IMG/VR virus record: IMGVR_UViG_3300030329_000083
Span: 1 to 64,000 of that record
Strand: one strand, 5' to 3'
Source of the DNA: a virus
Length of the DNA: 64,000 nucleotides
Below the pieces are notes generated by a model, which was given only the letters and a program-made list of their open reading frames with translations, had not been told where the DNA came from and did no database searches. Numbering within the stretch: position 1 is the stretch's first letter; every line of letters begins with the position of its first letter. Shown here piece after piece: positions 8,450 through 17,700 of this stretch. The translations under genes were made by a program, and so were the position numbers.

Positions 8450-9961
8450 ATGCCTGACGCTTCTCAAGTACAACCAGTAGCATTTAATTGTAGAGGAGGT
8501 TTAGTATTAAATCGTTCCACTTTTCTTATGGAGGCAGGAGAAGCACTAGAACTAGTAAACTTTGAGCCTGATATTGAAGGTGGTTACAGAAGAATAAATG
8601 GGTTTGTTAAGTATAACACAAATGTAGTCCCACAAACAAGTGCGTCAACAGAAGAAGTATTACTATCCTGCATATTTAATGGCACTATAATTGCAGCTAG
8701 AGGAGAGAAAATATTTTCTGCAGCAGCAGGAAGCGGCTCTTGGACGGAACGAGACACAGGTAGAACAAGTGCAGGTGTATATACCTTTGAGAGATTTAAC
8801 TTTGATGGTAACAACAAACTAATAGTAGCAGACGGAGCAAATGCACCTACAGTGTTTAATACATCATTCGCTGCTACAGACGTAAGCGAAAGCTCTGTAT
8901 CTGGCTCTAAATTTTTAGCTGCATTTAAAAATCATATGTTTTATGCAGGTAAATCTTCTACACCACAGACTGTAGTATTTAGTCAGCCTAACGATGAAGA
9001 TGCTTTTAATACTGGTAGTGGTGCAGGTAGCATAAAAGTTGACGATACTATAACAGGTCTTAAAGTATTCCGTGATAATTTATTTATATTTTGTCAAGAT
9101 AGGATATTTAAATTATCAGGTTCTACTTCAAGCGACTTTGCTATAACACCAGTTACTAGAAACATTGGTTGTGTTAATGGACAAACAATACAAGAATTTG
9201 CAGGTGACTTAATATTCTTAGCACCTGATGGATTAAGAACTGTTGCAGGTACTGCTAGAATTGGTGACGTTGAATTAGGTACAATAAGTACACCAGTACA
9301 ATCTTTATTTAATGATAATATAGCTAACGCAAGTGGTTTTAGGTCAATAGTTATACCTAATAAAACACAATACAGAGTGTTTTTTACAAAATCAGGCGTA
9401 GCACAAACTGTAACAGAAGGAGTTATAACTTCTCTTAGGGGAGATAGTTTTGAGTTTGCTAACTTAAAAGGTATAAGACCTACATCTACAGACACAGTTA
9501 CAAGTGCAACAGAAACTATTATCATACATGGTGGAGAAGGTGGTTATGTATATAGACAAGAGTCAGGTAACGACTTTGATGGCACTGCAATAAATGGTAA
9601 ATATAGAAGTCCAGATTTAACATTTAATGATGCAGGTATACGTAAACACATGCAAAGGGTTTTAGTTAGTTTTAAACCTGAATCATCTATAGACGCAGAT
9701 TTGTTTTTAAGGTATGACTTTGAAGATCCAGATGCACCAAGACCTGCAGCTTACTCTCTTGATGCTGCTGACATTGTGGCGATATATGGAACAGGCACGT
9801 ATGGTACAGCTACTTATGGAGGACAAGCAGAGCCATTGTTAAGACAATCAGTAGAAGGTTCTGGATTTACAGTAGCATTACGAGTAGAAGATGGTGGAGT
9901 AACAGCACCATACTCACTAAAAGGATTTCAGTTAGAATATCAACTAGGAGCTAGAAGATAA
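8450..9961 (+). CDS. Tail nozzle protein (tail tubular protein B/gp10-like)
   Basis: This is a 503-residue, almost entirely beta-type protein. The N-terminal segment (FNCRGGLVLNRSTF, then NFEPDIEGGYRRINGF) is characteristic of P22 gp10 or T7 gp12-like nozzle proteins, which form the distal hexameric tube of short tails. It follows the adaptor by 1 base and abuts the fibre gene with no spacing, as in other podoviral tail operons. The family identification is by motif and context rather than alignment. Confidence 0.65.
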   Translation: MPDASQVQPVAFNCRGGLVLNRSTFLMEAGEALELVNFEPDIEGGYRRINGFVKYNTNVVPQTSASTEEVLLSCIFNGTIIAARGEKIFSAAAGSGSWTERDTGRTSAGVYTFERFNFDGNNKLIVADGANAPTVFNTSFAATDVSESSVSGSKFLAAFKNHMFYAGKSSTPQTVVFSQPNDEDAFNTGSGAGSIKVDDTITGLKVFRDNLFIFCQDRIFKLSGSTSSDFAITPVTRNIGCVNGQTIQEFAGDLIFLAPDGLRTVAGTARIGDVELGTISTPVQSLFNDNIANASGFRSIVIPNKTQYRVFFTKSGVAQTVTEGVITSLRGDSFEFANLKGIRPTSTDTVTSATETIIIHGGEGGYVYRQESGNDFDGTAINGKYRSPDLTFNDAGIRKHMQRVLVSFKPESSIDADLFLRYDFEDPDAPRPAAYSLDAADIVAIYGTGTYGTATYGGQAEPLLRQSVEGSGFTVALRVEDGGVTAPYSLKGFQLEYQLGARR

Positions 9962-12454
9962 ATGGGAGCAACTTACACAAGACAATCATCATATAGTGAC
10001 GGTGATGTTATCACAGCCGCACACACTAATGACGAGTTTAATCAGTTATTAGCAGCGTTTCAGGCAACTACAGGTCACACACATGATGGCACAGCAAATG
10101 AAGGTGGACCAATTACTAAGCTACTTGGTAACACACTTACGTTTGGTGCAGGTACAGCAGGTACAGATATTACTATCACCTTTGATGGTGAAACTACTGA
10201 TGGTGTTCTCAAGTGGATGGAAGATGAAGACTACTTTGAGTTTTCAGATGATATACTTGTAGCCTCAGATGAAAAGATACAGTTTCGTGATACTGCTATT
10301 ACTATTAACTCTAGCACTGATGGTCAACTAGACTTAGTAGCTGATGGTGCTGTGTCTATTGATGCAGGTACAGACATTATACTAGACGCTGATGGTGCAG
10401 ATGTTTTATTAAAAGATGCAGGTACACAGTATGCATCCTTTACAAATAGTTCAGGTAATCTTGTAATTAAATCTGGTAGCACTACTGCTATGACTTTTGA
10501 CGGTGCTAATGTTACATTCTCAGGAACTGTGACAATAGGTAGTGCAGGTATATCAGAGGCAGAGCTAGAAATACTAGATGGTGCTACTGTAACTACTGAT
10601 GAGTTAAATATACTAGACGGTGTTACAGCTACTACTGCTGAACTTAATATTATGGACGGTGACACTTCAGCTACCTCTACTACAGTAGCTGATGCGGATA
10701 GAGTTGTGTTTAATGACGCAGGAACTATGAAGCAAGTAGCAGTTACTGACTTAGCTGCATACTTTGACGATGAGATAACTGCAATGCCAAACCTAGTCAC
10801 CACTGCTGCAACTACAGTTGGTGCATTAGATAGTGGTTCTATAACAAGTGGCTTTGGTACAATAGACACAGGTTCTTCTACTATAACAACAACAGGTGCT
10901 ATTACAGGTGGTTCTTTAGTAGCAGATAATATAACTATTGATGGCACAGAGATTGATTTATCATCTGGAGACTTGACAATAGATGTTGCAGGTGATATAA
11001 TACTAAACACAGATGATGGTATAGTTTCATTACAAGATGCATCTGCTACATTTGGTTCACTAGAAAACTCATCAGGTAACTTAGTTGTTAAGTCAGGCAC
11101 AACAACAGCCTTGACATTTAGTGGTGCAAATGTTACAATAGCAGGTGACTTAACAATTAGTGGTGATGACCTAACTATGGGTACTAATACTAGTGGTCAC
11201 ATCATGGTAGCAGATGGTACTAACTTTAATCCTGTAGCTGTATCAGGTGATGTAACAATGGCATCAAACGGTGCAGTAACAATAGCAAACGGTGCTGTTG
11301 AAACTGCAATGATAAATGCAAATGTAATTACAGGGCAAACTGCTGAAACATCTCTTGATACATCTAATGATGTCATACTTATACATGATGCTTCTGCTAG
11401 TGCATTAAGAAAGACAACACTTGCATCTATATCTTCTGCTCTTGGTGGTATTACAGATGTAGTTGCAGATACATCACCACAGTTAGGTGGTAACTTAGAT
11501 ACTAACTCGCACAATATACTTATTGATGATGCACACTTTATAGCAGACGAAAATGGTAATGAGCAGATTATCTTTCAAACAACATCATCTGCTGTCAATC
11601 AATTTGATATAACTAATGCTGCAACAGGTAATGCTCCTGAGTTATCTGCAACAGGTGGTGACACAAACATTAGTTTAAAGATAACACCAAAAGGTTCAGG
11701 ACAAGTTTTACTAGATGGTAATGTTGGAGTTGAGTCTGGACTAATTGATTTAAAGAACTCAGGTTCTAGGTCACAAATAAAATTCTACTGTGAGTCTGGT
11801 AATGCTCACGCACAAACATTACAGGCTGCGCCACATTCAGAGGCTGCATCAAACACTTTAACATTACCAAGTACAGGCGGTGACGTTGACTTAGTTTCAA
11901 CAGCTTCTACTGCTACACTAACTAATAAGACACTAACAAGTCCAAAGATAAACGAAGATGTAGCAGTAACAGCCACAGCAACAGAGATAAATCTATTAGA
12001 TGGAGTAACATCTACAACTTCAGAACTTAACATATTAGATGGTGTTACATCAACTGCTTCAGAGTTAAACTTAGTTGACGGTTCATCTGCAGGTACGATA
12101 GTAAATAGTAAAGCAGTTATATACGGTTCTAGTGGTGAAGTAAATGCAACAACATTACAGATAGCAGGAACATCTATTACATCAACTGCTGCTGAATTGA
12201 ATATCTTAGATGGTGTTACCTCAACTGCAGCAGAACTTAATATCTTAGATGGAGTTACATCCACAGCAACAGAACTAAATGTTATGGATGGTGATACGTC
12301 TGCTACATCCACAACGCTTGCAGACGCAGACAGGTTAGTAACAAACGATGCAGGAACAATGAAGCAGGTTGCATTAACAGATGTGAAAACATATTTAACC
12401 AGTGCAGGGTTTACTACAGATGACCCAACGGCACTTGCGATTGCCCTTGGATAG
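9962..12454 (+). CDS. Long repetitive tail fibre protein
   Basis: The product has 830 residues. It is Asp/Thr/Ser-rich beta-structure built from repeated segments of the type ELNILDGVT (residues about 205-240 and 675-775), DTSATSTTVADADR and DAGTMKQVA. These repeats are common in trimeric fibres of marine phages. The first 60 residues are non-repetitive (YSDGDVITAAHTNDEFNQLL), as expected for an attachment domain that docks on the tail. It abuts the nozzle gene and heads the receptor-binding gene array, so it is the likely primary fibre shaft. The long antisense open frames here are caused by the repetitive codon pattern. Confidence 0.75.
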   Translation: MGATYTRQSSYSDGDVITAAHTNDEFNQLLAAFQATTGHTHDGTANEGGPITKLLGNTLTFGAGTAGTDITITFDGETTDGVLKWMEDEDYFEFSDDILVASDEKIQFRDTAITINSSTDGQLDLVADGAVSIDAGTDIILDADGADVLLKDAGTQYASFTNSSGNLVIKSGSTTAMTFDGANVTFSGTVTIGSAGISEAELEILDGATVTTDELNILDGVTATTAELNIMDGDTSATSTTVADADRVVFNDAGTMKQVAVTDLAAYFDDEITAMPNLVTTAATTVGALDSGSITSGFGTIDTGSSTITTTGAITGGSLVADNITIDGTEIDLSSGDLTIDVAGDIILNTDDGIVSLQDASATFGSLENSSGNLVVKSGTTTALTFSGANVTIAGDLTISGDDLTMGTNTSGHIMVADGTNFNPVAVSGDVTMASNGAVTIANGAVETAMINANVITGQTAETSLDTSNDVILIHDASASALRKTTLASISSALGGITDVVADTSPQLGGNLDTNSHNILIDDAHFIADENGNEQIIFQTTSSAVNQFDITNAATGNAPELSATGGDTNISLKITPKGSGQVLLDGNVGVESGLIDLKNSGSRSQIKFYCESGNAHAQTLQAAPHSEAASNTLTLPSTGGDVDLVSTASTATLTNKTLTSPKINEDVAVTATATEINLLDGVTSTTSELNILDGVTSTASELNLVDGSSAGTIVNSKAVIYGSSGEVNATTLQIAGTSITSTAAELNILDGVTSTAAELNILDGVTSTATELNVMDGDTSATSTTLADADRLVTNDAGTMKQVALTDVKTYLTSAGFTTDDPTALAIALG
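10585..12300 (+). repeat. Coding repeats ELNILDG-type in tail fibre
   Basis: Degenerate copies of an approximately 16-codon unit encoding variants of ELNILDGVTSTA occur in a cluster at about 10585-10680 and again at about 11980-12300. A longer flanking unit (DTSATSTT...NDAGTMKQVA) is also present once near each cluster. The arrangement suggests internal duplication of a fibre segment. Confidence 0.75.
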
Positions 12455-12467
12455 TTAGGAGAAACAG

Positions 12468-12827
12468 ATGGCAAATACATTTAAAGTGGTGACATTCGCA
12501 GCAGAGCCAAACGCTGCAGGTACACCCTACACAGTTTATACAACACCTTCAAGTACAACAACAGTTGTTATAGGTCTTGTATTGACAAACATACATACTT
12601 CTCAAGTCACAGCAGAAGTAGAGCTTGTAAGTGACACATCAGGAGGAGGCAGAGGAGCTACAAATGGTACAGCCTTTCTAGCCAAAGATGTGCCAATACC
12701 TGTAGGGTCTTCACTAGAATTGCTGTCAGGCGGTAAAGTTATATTAGAAACTACAGACGTACTAAGGATAGACTGTTCAGTAGCAGATAAACTGTCTGGA
12801 GCATTAAGCATCATGGAGATAACATAA
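12468..12827 (+). CDS. Small beta-type tail protein
   Basis: This 119-residue beta-rich protein contains the pattern TVYTTPSSTTTVVIGLVLTN and ends LSIMEIT. Proteins of this size and pattern recur beside fibre genes in marine podoviruses and are probably small virion or fibre-associated components; this is inference from context. It starts 13 bases after the fibre gene with SD TTAGGAGA. There are no catalytic motifs and no signal peptide. Confidence 0.55.
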   Translation: MANTFKVVTFAAEPNAAGTPYTVYTTPSSTTTVVIGLVLTNIHTSQVTAEVELVSDTSGGGRGATNGTAFLAKDVPIPVGSSLELLSGGKVILETTDVLRIDCSVADKLSGALSIMEIT

Positions 12828-12828
12828 T

Positions 12829-13281
12829 ATGCCATATATCGGAGTAGAACCTGCCTCTAACTTTCAAACTGCTCCTGCGGTTGTTAGGTTTAGTGGTGAT
12901 GGTTCAGACACTACATTTGATTTAGGTAGAACGATTGGCTCTGTACAAGACATACTTGTATCTGTAGATGGTGTTGTACAGGACACTGCAGCCTACACTG
13001 TACCTGATGGGCAGACATTAACATTTAGTGCTGCACCTTCTTCTAACTCAGGTAATAATATCTTTGTATACTTTCTAGAGGTAGGTGGAGCTACGATAAC
13101 TCCTGCCGCAGAAAACAAAGGTAACTTTAAGGCAGGTGGTTTGTTTAGAACTAACGCACAATCTTTAACTTCTAATCTTACAATACTAGCTACAGAAAAT
13201 GCAAATGTAACAGGCACACTGTCTATTGCTTCAGGTAGTACACTTACGATTGAATCAGGTGGGAGGCTAGTGGTGCTATGA
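12829..13281 (+). CDS. Tail fibre-tip protein, MPYIG family (first copy)
   Basis: This 150-residue beta-type protein starts with the signature MPYIG and contains FDLGRTIGSVQDILVSVDGVVQD, a strand-turn pattern seen in many short marine phage fibre proteins. Its paralogue is at 15925-16389. The stop overlaps the next start (ATGA). The conserved N-terminus is likely a docking segment, with variable sequence behind it. The receptor-binding role is inferred from location and composition. Confidence 0.55.
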   Translation: MPYIGVEPASNFQTAPAVVRFSGDGSDTTFDLGRTIGSVQDILVSVDGVVQDTAAYTVPDGQTLTFSAAPSSNSGNNIFVYFLEVGGATITPAAENKGNFKAGGLFRTNAQSLTSNLTILATENANVTGTLSIASGSTLTIESGGRLVVL

Positions 13282-13721
13282 GTACAGTAAAAGTAGATAC
13301 AATACAGACTACTGGTGGTGTTTCTGAAATAGCCATAGATAAACTCAAGGGTGTATCTTCTGCTAGTTCTATAAGTGTTGTAGGTGAAGGTGGTAGTACT
13401 ACAACTAATCTTCAACAAGGTGTAGCTAAATGTTGGGGTAATGCAGATGGAGATGCAGGAACTGTTGCATTTTTTGATTCATTTAATTTATCAAGTGTTA
13501 CAGACAACAGCACTGGTTACTATACCTTTAGTATAAACAATGACATGGTAAATGATGACTACTCTCTTCAGTTAAGTTCTAATATAGGTGGTGGTTCAGG
13601 AGGTTTTAATGGAGATGGTGGATTATTCACTGGAAGTTACGCATTTTATGCTTTCACTCAAGCAGGTAATTCAAGAGATGTGGCTCGTGCTATGACTACA
13701 GTACACGGAGATTTAGCATGA
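13278..13721 (+). CDS. Tail array paralogue 1 (GEGGS/GDLA family)
   Basis: The product has 147 residues. The N-terminal stub MSTVKVDTIQTTGG leads to a constant block (GEGGSTTTNLQQGVAK), then a KCW...DSFNLSS...GYYTFSINN beta domain, and finally the C-terminal signature HGDLA. The beta domain resembles the KAW...DSFNVSSITDNGTGDY modules frequent in marine phage fibres. It is the first of six related genes joined by overlapping stop and start codons. It is probably a small fibre or spike subunit; the actual partner and receptor are not visible. Confidence 0.6.
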   Translation: MSTVKVDTIQTTGGVSEIAIDKLKGVSSASSISVVGEGGSTTTNLQQGVAKCWGNADGDAGTVAFFDSFNLSSVTDNSTGYYTFSINNDMVNDDYSLQLSSNIGGGSGGFNGDGGLFTGSYAFYAFTQAGNSRDVARAMTTVHGDLA

Positions 13722-14119
13722 GTACAGTATTACTAAATACACTAACAGGCAAAACCTCCGCAGGGTCTATCGTGGTGACAGGCGAAGGTGGTTCTACGAC
13801 TACAAATATGCAACAAGGTTTGGCAAAAGCACATTGTTACTGGGAAGCAACTTCAACAATAGTTAGAGGATTTAATATAAGCTCTATAGATGATGATGGC
13901 ACAGGAGATTGGGATTTAAATTACACAAATAATTTTAGTGGTACGAAGAACATCGTAACAACTGGAATACAAAATCAATTTACATCATCCAATATGGTTT
14001 TAGCTTTTGTTAGTTCAACAAATAATGCTACTACTGATGTAACAATATTTAATGTTATAACAAGTGGAACTAATCAGGATTCCTCTAATTACGTTACAGT
14101 AGATGGAGATTTAGCATGA
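13718..14119 (+). CDS. Tail array paralogue 2
   Basis: The protein has 133 residues. It has the same plan as its neighbours: stub MSTVLLNTLTGKTSAGSI, block GEGGSTTTNMQQGLAKA, a divergent beta domain containing GFNISS and GTGDW, and end DGDLA. It is coupled to both neighbours by ATGA overlaps. The variable centre compared with the constant ends is consistent with adaptation of a binding face. Confidence 0.6.
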   Translation: MSTVLLNTLTGKTSAGSIVVTGEGGSTTTNMQQGLAKAHCYWEATSTIVRGFNISSIDDDGTGDWDLNYTNNFSGTKNIVTTGIQNQFTSSNMVLAFVSSTNNATTDVTIFNVITSGTNQDSSNYVTVDGDLA

Positions 14120-14517
14120 GCATATCACATGGGACAATAGCATTTGACACGCTCACAACGTCTGACCAAGTAGAAACAGGTACTGAGAAGTCACTAGATA
14201 CAAGTTATGTATATCATGGTACTCCTAAAGCGTGGGCATACTCAGCCTATTCTTCAGGAACTCCACTTGATTCTGCTTCTTTAAATGTGTCTAGTAATAC
14301 GGATACAAACACTGGTGATACAAATCATAATTATACTAACAATATGTCTTCAACTAACTCAGGTGCAACAGCAGCAAATTCATCAACAAGTTCATGTCAG
14401 GGTACTTTTGCATCAGCAGATACAGCCACTACATATGTAAGAACGATAACTCGTAATACAAGTGATGCGTTGGCTGACCACAATAAATCAGCAGCCGTAT
14501 ATGGAGAATTAGCATGA
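14116..14517 (+). CDS. Tail array paralogue 3 (divergent N-terminus)
   Basis: The 133-residue protein lacks the GEGGS block. It keeps the KAWAYSAYSSG...SLNVSS...DTNHNYTNNMSS beta domain and ends YGELA in place of GDLA. The N-terminal stub (HGTIAFDTLTTSDQVETG) is different, suggesting that the docking half was exchanged while the distal domain was kept. It starts in the ATGA overlap with paralogue 2 and ends in an ATGA overlap with the next gene. Confidence 0.55.
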   Translation: MSISHGTIAFDTLTTSDQVETGTEKSLDTSYVYHGTPKAWAYSAYSSGTPLDSASLNVSSNTDTNTGDTNHNYTNNMSSTNSGATAANSSTSSCQGTFASADTATTYVRTITRNTSDALADHNKSAAVYGELA

Positions 14518-15002
14518 TAGAAACACCAGAGTTTCAAGGAACACATTTGTGGGAGCGTCTATGTTGGGCAAAGGAAAAGCTAGAGCCTTACAGGAGCGAG
14601 TACTGCATAGTATGGGAAGACCCTAACGATATGGAAAACCCTGCTAAAGTTACACACCCAGACCCAAACTGGATGGCTTGTGCATTACAGGGTGGGATAC
14701 TACCACCAGTACAATCCTACTGGGAACTAAAGAAAGATGAAGCAAAGCCTGACTTTGTAAAACATACCAGAGGTCCAGAGCTTCTACATAATATGAAACC
14801 TATTGACGCTATGACAGAAGAAGAAGCAATAGAGTATCTTATAATGAAAGACATACCTGAACATGTCTGGAGAGATTGGGATAAATCCAATAAGCCACGA
14901 TTGGTTATCTGCAAAAAAAGTCAACTTCCTGCAACTAGGGAGTGGAGAAATGCGTGGCAAATAAGCGATGAACTCACTGTTGAGACATCAGTAGCCGCAT
15001 AA
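14514..15002 (+). CDS. Tail-region protein of unknown function, 162 aa
   Basis: This mixed alpha/beta protein is rich in Trp and Pro (TWE, WEDPND, HPDPNWMACALQGG). Proteins with this appearance sit beside fibre genes in marine phages and are often followed by a tail assembly chaperone-like gene, as here. I do not recognise an enzyme motif. It overlaps the previous stop by ATGA and is 14 bases from the next gene. The composition is unlike the surrounding Ser/Thr/Gly-rich fibre proteins, so it is more likely an assembly factor or small cytoplasmic partner. Confidence 0.5.
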   Translation: MIETPEFQGTHLWERLCWAKEKLEPYRSEYCIVWEDPNDMENPAKVTHPDPNWMACALQGGILPPVQSYWELKKDEAKPDFVKHTRGPELLHNMKPIDAMTEEEAIEYLIMKDIPEHVWRDWDKSNKPRLVICKKSQLPATREWRNAWQISDELTVETSVAA

Positions 15003-15016
15003 AGGAGTATTAAACT

Positions 15017-15391
15017 ATGGCAACTAAATCTTATATTACGGACATGGATGGCAAGACTGTTGATGCGTCTACTGTAAGCAAACCATCCGACAGGCACTTC
15101 AGAGGAGCATGGAAGCTCTCTGGTAGTACTATTTCTGAAGACATGACTAAAGCTAAAGAAATTTTTAAAGACAAAATTAGGAGTGTACGTCAGCCTCTAC
15201 TGGACGCTGAAGACGTAGTGTACATGAAGGCACTAGAAGCTAGTGACTCATCAGCACAAGCTGCAAGTGTCGCTAAGAAGAAAAAACTTAGAGATGCACC
15301 TGCTGCCTCTGCGATTGGTAGTGCTGACACTATAGCTAAACTAAAAGCAGCTTGGGATACAAGCACATTGGGTACTAGCCCTTACGCATAA
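15017..15391 (+). CDS. Tail fibre assembly chaperone-like protein
   Basis: The protein has 124 residues. The central helix (KIRSVRQPLLDAEDVVYMKALE) and following Lys-rich LRDAP segment resemble the Phage_tail_APC type of small fibre assembly proteins, in which an R-x-x-LL-x-x-x-D pattern precedes a short LRD helix. Location directly among fibre genes agrees. The short length and low information make this a tentative identification. Confidence 0.45.
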   Translation: MATKSYITDMDGKTVDASTVSKPSDRHFRGAWKLSGSTISEDMTKAKEIFKDKIRSVRQPLLDAEDVVYMKALEASDSSAQAASVAKKKKLRDAPAASAIGSADTIAKLKAAWDTSTLGTSPYA

Positions 15392-15401
15392 GGATAAGTA
15401 A

Positions 15402-15914
15402 ATGGCACTTAGTAAAATCATAGGTGATGGTCTTGGTGAAGTTAATGAGGCTTCTAATTACGAAATAGATATGTTTAGGCTTACGACTGATGTAACGTCT
15501 GACACATCTGCCATCACTAATTGGGAACGTGTAGATGATGCGTCATTTGCTAAGATAGGTACTGGTATGTCAGAAAGCTCTGGTACTTGGACTTTTCCAA
15601 GAACAGGTTTGTACCGTGTAGATGTTATGGCAGATATTTTTACAACAAATGCTGACCAAGTAACTAAATTAAAACTTAATGTTACAATTAATAACTCTGA
15701 CTATGACCAAGTAGCTCAATGTGGTGAAGGAACTAATTCTTCCGCAGACCTAAATCAACATGCAAGTATGTTTGCGTTAATTAACGTCACTAATACTAGT
15801 AACGTAAAATTTCAATTAGAATCTGCTAGTATGGCTACAAGTGGAATAATAGAGGGTAATACCGCATTTACCCAAACAGGAATTTTAATTGAACGTAAAG
15901 GTCCAAGTCAATGA
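15402..15914 (+). CDS. C1q/TNF-like jelly-roll tail protein
   Basis: The product has 170 residues. The segment WTFPRTGLYRVDVMADIF corresponds to the signature strand of C1q-type jelly rolls (P-x-T-G-x-Y). It is followed by alternating strands and ends TQTGILIERKG, matching the last strand of that fold. In phages such domains form trimeric receptor-binding heads. It lies in the middle of the fibre gene array, 10 bases from its upstream neighbour. Confidence 0.55.
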   Translation: MALSKIIGDGLGEVNEASNYEIDMFRLTTDVTSDTSAITNWERVDDASFAKIGTGMSESSGTWTFPRTGLYRVDVMADIFTTNADQVTKLKLNVTINNSDYDQVAQCGEGTNSSADLNQHASMFALINVTNTSNVKFQLESASMATSGIIEGNTAFTQTGILIERKGPSQ

Positions 15915-15924
15915 GGATAAATAA

Positions 15925-16389
15925 ATGCCATATATAGGTAAAGCACCAAAAAACTCAGTCCGTAGTCGCTTCACATATCAAGCGACAGCAGGACAAACAT
16001 CATTTAGTGGCAGTGATAGCAACTCGCTAACACTCAGCTATCCAGATAGTTTGTACATGGACGTTTATCAAAATGGAGTGATGCTCAAGGCAGGTACAGA
16101 CTATACCGCTACGACAGGAACAACAGTAGTGCTAGTTAGTTCTGCATCAGCTAATGACGTAGTTGAGATGGTAGTCTATGATGTGTTTGACGTAGCCGAT
16201 AGCTACACTAAGACACAGGCAGATACACGTTATCCATTCTTAGGTAACAATTCAATCATTAGAACTAATGGTGCTACAGTAGAAACAGATATAAGTATAG
16301 ATAGCAGTACAAATGGATTATCAGCAGGACCAATCACTATTGATTCTTCTAGCACTGTTACTGTTGCAGGACACTGGAGTATAGTATGA
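15925..16389 (+). CDS. Tail fibre-tip protein, MPYIG family (second copy)
   Basis: This 154-residue paralogue of 12829-13281 has the same MPYIG start and the pattern YMDVYQNGVMLKAGTDYTAT, a phage fibre hairpin motif, followed by SYTKTQADTRYPFLG and a GPITIDSSSTVTVAG end. The duplication of this gene type together with the GDLA paralogues indicates that a block of the fibre region was duplicated. It ends in an ATGA overlap with paralogue 4. Confidence 0.55.
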   Translation: MPYIGKAPKNSVRSRFTYQATAGQTSFSGSDSNSLTLSYPDSLYMDVYQNGVMLKAGTDYTATTGTTVVLVSSASANDVVEMVVYDVFDVADSYTKTQADTRYPFLGNNSIIRTNGATVETDISIDSSTNGLSAGPITIDSSSTVTVAGHWSIV

Positions 16390-16787
16390 CAAGTAAGCTA
16401 GTCTTAGACAATATAGCAGGAAGAACTACAGCAGGTAGTATAACTATTGTTGGAGAAGGCAATAGTACAACAACTAATTTACAACAAGGCTTGGCTAAAG
16501 CGTGGGCAGGTGGTGCTGATGATGGCACTACAATTAATGACAGTTTTAACGTAACAAGTAGGACAGACGAAGGCACAGGAAACTATGACTACACTGTAAC
16601 AAACGCTTTTTCTGCTCAAATAGATGACGGTGGAGTAGGAGGAATGTGTTTTGGTGGTGCAAGAGTTTGTAGAGGAGCTAGTGGAGCTACTACTACTAGC
16701 GTTATTGATATAGTAACAAACACTTCTTCTAGTGGTTCTGCTGTAGATTCAGTACATGGGTTTACGATACACGGAGATTTAGCATAA
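16386..16787 (+). CDS. Tail array paralogue 4
   Basis: The 133-residue protein carries the stub MTSKLVLDNIAGRTTAGSI, block GEGNSTTTNLQQGLAKAW, the beta domain DSFNVTSRTDEGTGNYDY, and end HGDLA. It is the closest in design to paralogues 2 and 6. The stop TAA overlaps the next ATG (TAATG). Confidence 0.6.
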   Translation: MTSKLVLDNIAGRTTAGSITIVGEGNSTTTNLQQGLAKAWAGGADDGTTINDSFNVTSRTDEGTGNYDYTVTNAFSAQIDDGGVGGMCFGGARVCRGASGATTTSVIDIVTNTSSSGSAVDSVHGFTIHGDLA

Positions 16788-17269
16788 TGGTTAGTGAACT
16801 AAGAGTAGACAAAATACATAACGAAGGTGGAGACAACGATAGCGGAATTGACCTCTCAACCAATGACCAGATAGTTCTCAAGACTGCTAACACTACTCGC
16901 CTGACTATGAACGCTACAGGTCAGACTGAGATTGTTGGTGAAGGTGGTAGCGTTATGACTAATCTACAAAACGGTTTATGTAAGGCTTGGGTAAATGCAG
17001 ATAATGACGCTAGTAGAAATGATAGTTTTAATTTTGATGGTGAGACAGACCACGGAACAGGAGACTATTCATATGATTTAATCGCTCATATGTCAGCTAC
17101 TAACTCATACTCTCAATCAGGAATAGCTAGAACTAGTGTAGATGGTCGAATTATAACTAGAAATACTACTAGAGATACAGCAGGTGTAGTGGCAGTTGAG
17201 TGTTCTGATGATGGTGGAACTTTAACTGATATACATCACGATATATTCATTGTGGGAGATTTGGCATAA
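16787..17269 (+). CDS. Tail array paralogue 5 (extended N-terminus)
   Basis: The product has 160 residues. It has a longer N-terminal part (SELRVDKIHNEGG, then TTRLTMNATGQTEI) before the shared GEGGSVMTNLQNGLCKAW block, DSFNFDGETDHGTGDYSY domain and VGDLA end. The longer stub resembles the stem of marine phage fibres, so this member may reach further from the tail. It is coupled on both sides by TAATG. Confidence 0.6.
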   Translation: MVSELRVDKIHNEGGDNDSGIDLSTNDQIVLKTANTTRLTMNATGQTEIVGEGGSVMTNLQNGLCKAWVNADNDASRNDSFNFDGETDHGTGDYSYDLIAHMSATNSYSQSGIARTSVDGRIITRNTTRDTAGVVAVECSDDGGTLTDIHHDIFIVGDLA

Positions 17270-17700
17270 TGGCAAGTGAACTCAAAGTAAATACACTCAC
17301 AGGAGTTAGCACAGCAGGTAGCATTGCAGTCACAGGTGAAGGTAATAGCACCACGACTAATCTACAACAAGGTTTAATTAAACAGTGGGTAAATTTAACT
17401 GCGGCAACTCCTGCTTATAAAGATAGTTTTAATGCGTCTACGATTACAGATGAAGGTTTAGGTATATATGAGTATCCTTTTACAAACCCTATGGGTAATG
17501 CAAACTATAGTGCTGTAGGGTGTGCTTCAACTAAAGGTTCTAATAATTCTTATTCAGCCATTGTGACAACAGGAGACTCAGCTAATAGTTATGGTTTGCA
17601 TAGCACCGCTTCTATTCGTTTTAACACATATGCTTATAATTCAAGTGCTTTAACAGACCAAGACACGGTGAATAGTATGGTATCAGGAGATTTAGCATGA
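17269..17700 (+). CDS. Tail array paralogue 6
   Basis: The protein has 143 residues: stub MASELKVNTLTGVSTAGSI, block GEGNSTTTNLQQGLIKQW, DSFNASTITDEGLGIYEY domain, end SGDLA. Last of the paralogue series, it overlaps the next gene by ATGA. The six members share the frame but differ strongly between the constant ends. Confidence 0.6.
   Translation: MASELKVNTLTGVSTAGSIAVTGEGNSTTTNLQQGLIKQWVNLTAATPAYKDSFNASTITDEGLGIYEYPFTNPMGNANYSAVGCASTKGSNNSYSAIVTTGDSANSYGLHSTASIRFNTYAYNSSALTDQDTVNSMVSGDLA

Noticed and set aside
10324-11514. Long antisense open frames (258 and 105 codons) on the minus strand
   Set aside because: They lie opposite the repetitive tail fibre gene; composition (Ser/Val/Pro repeats) is the mirror of the sense repeats and no SD or neighbouring leftward gene exists.
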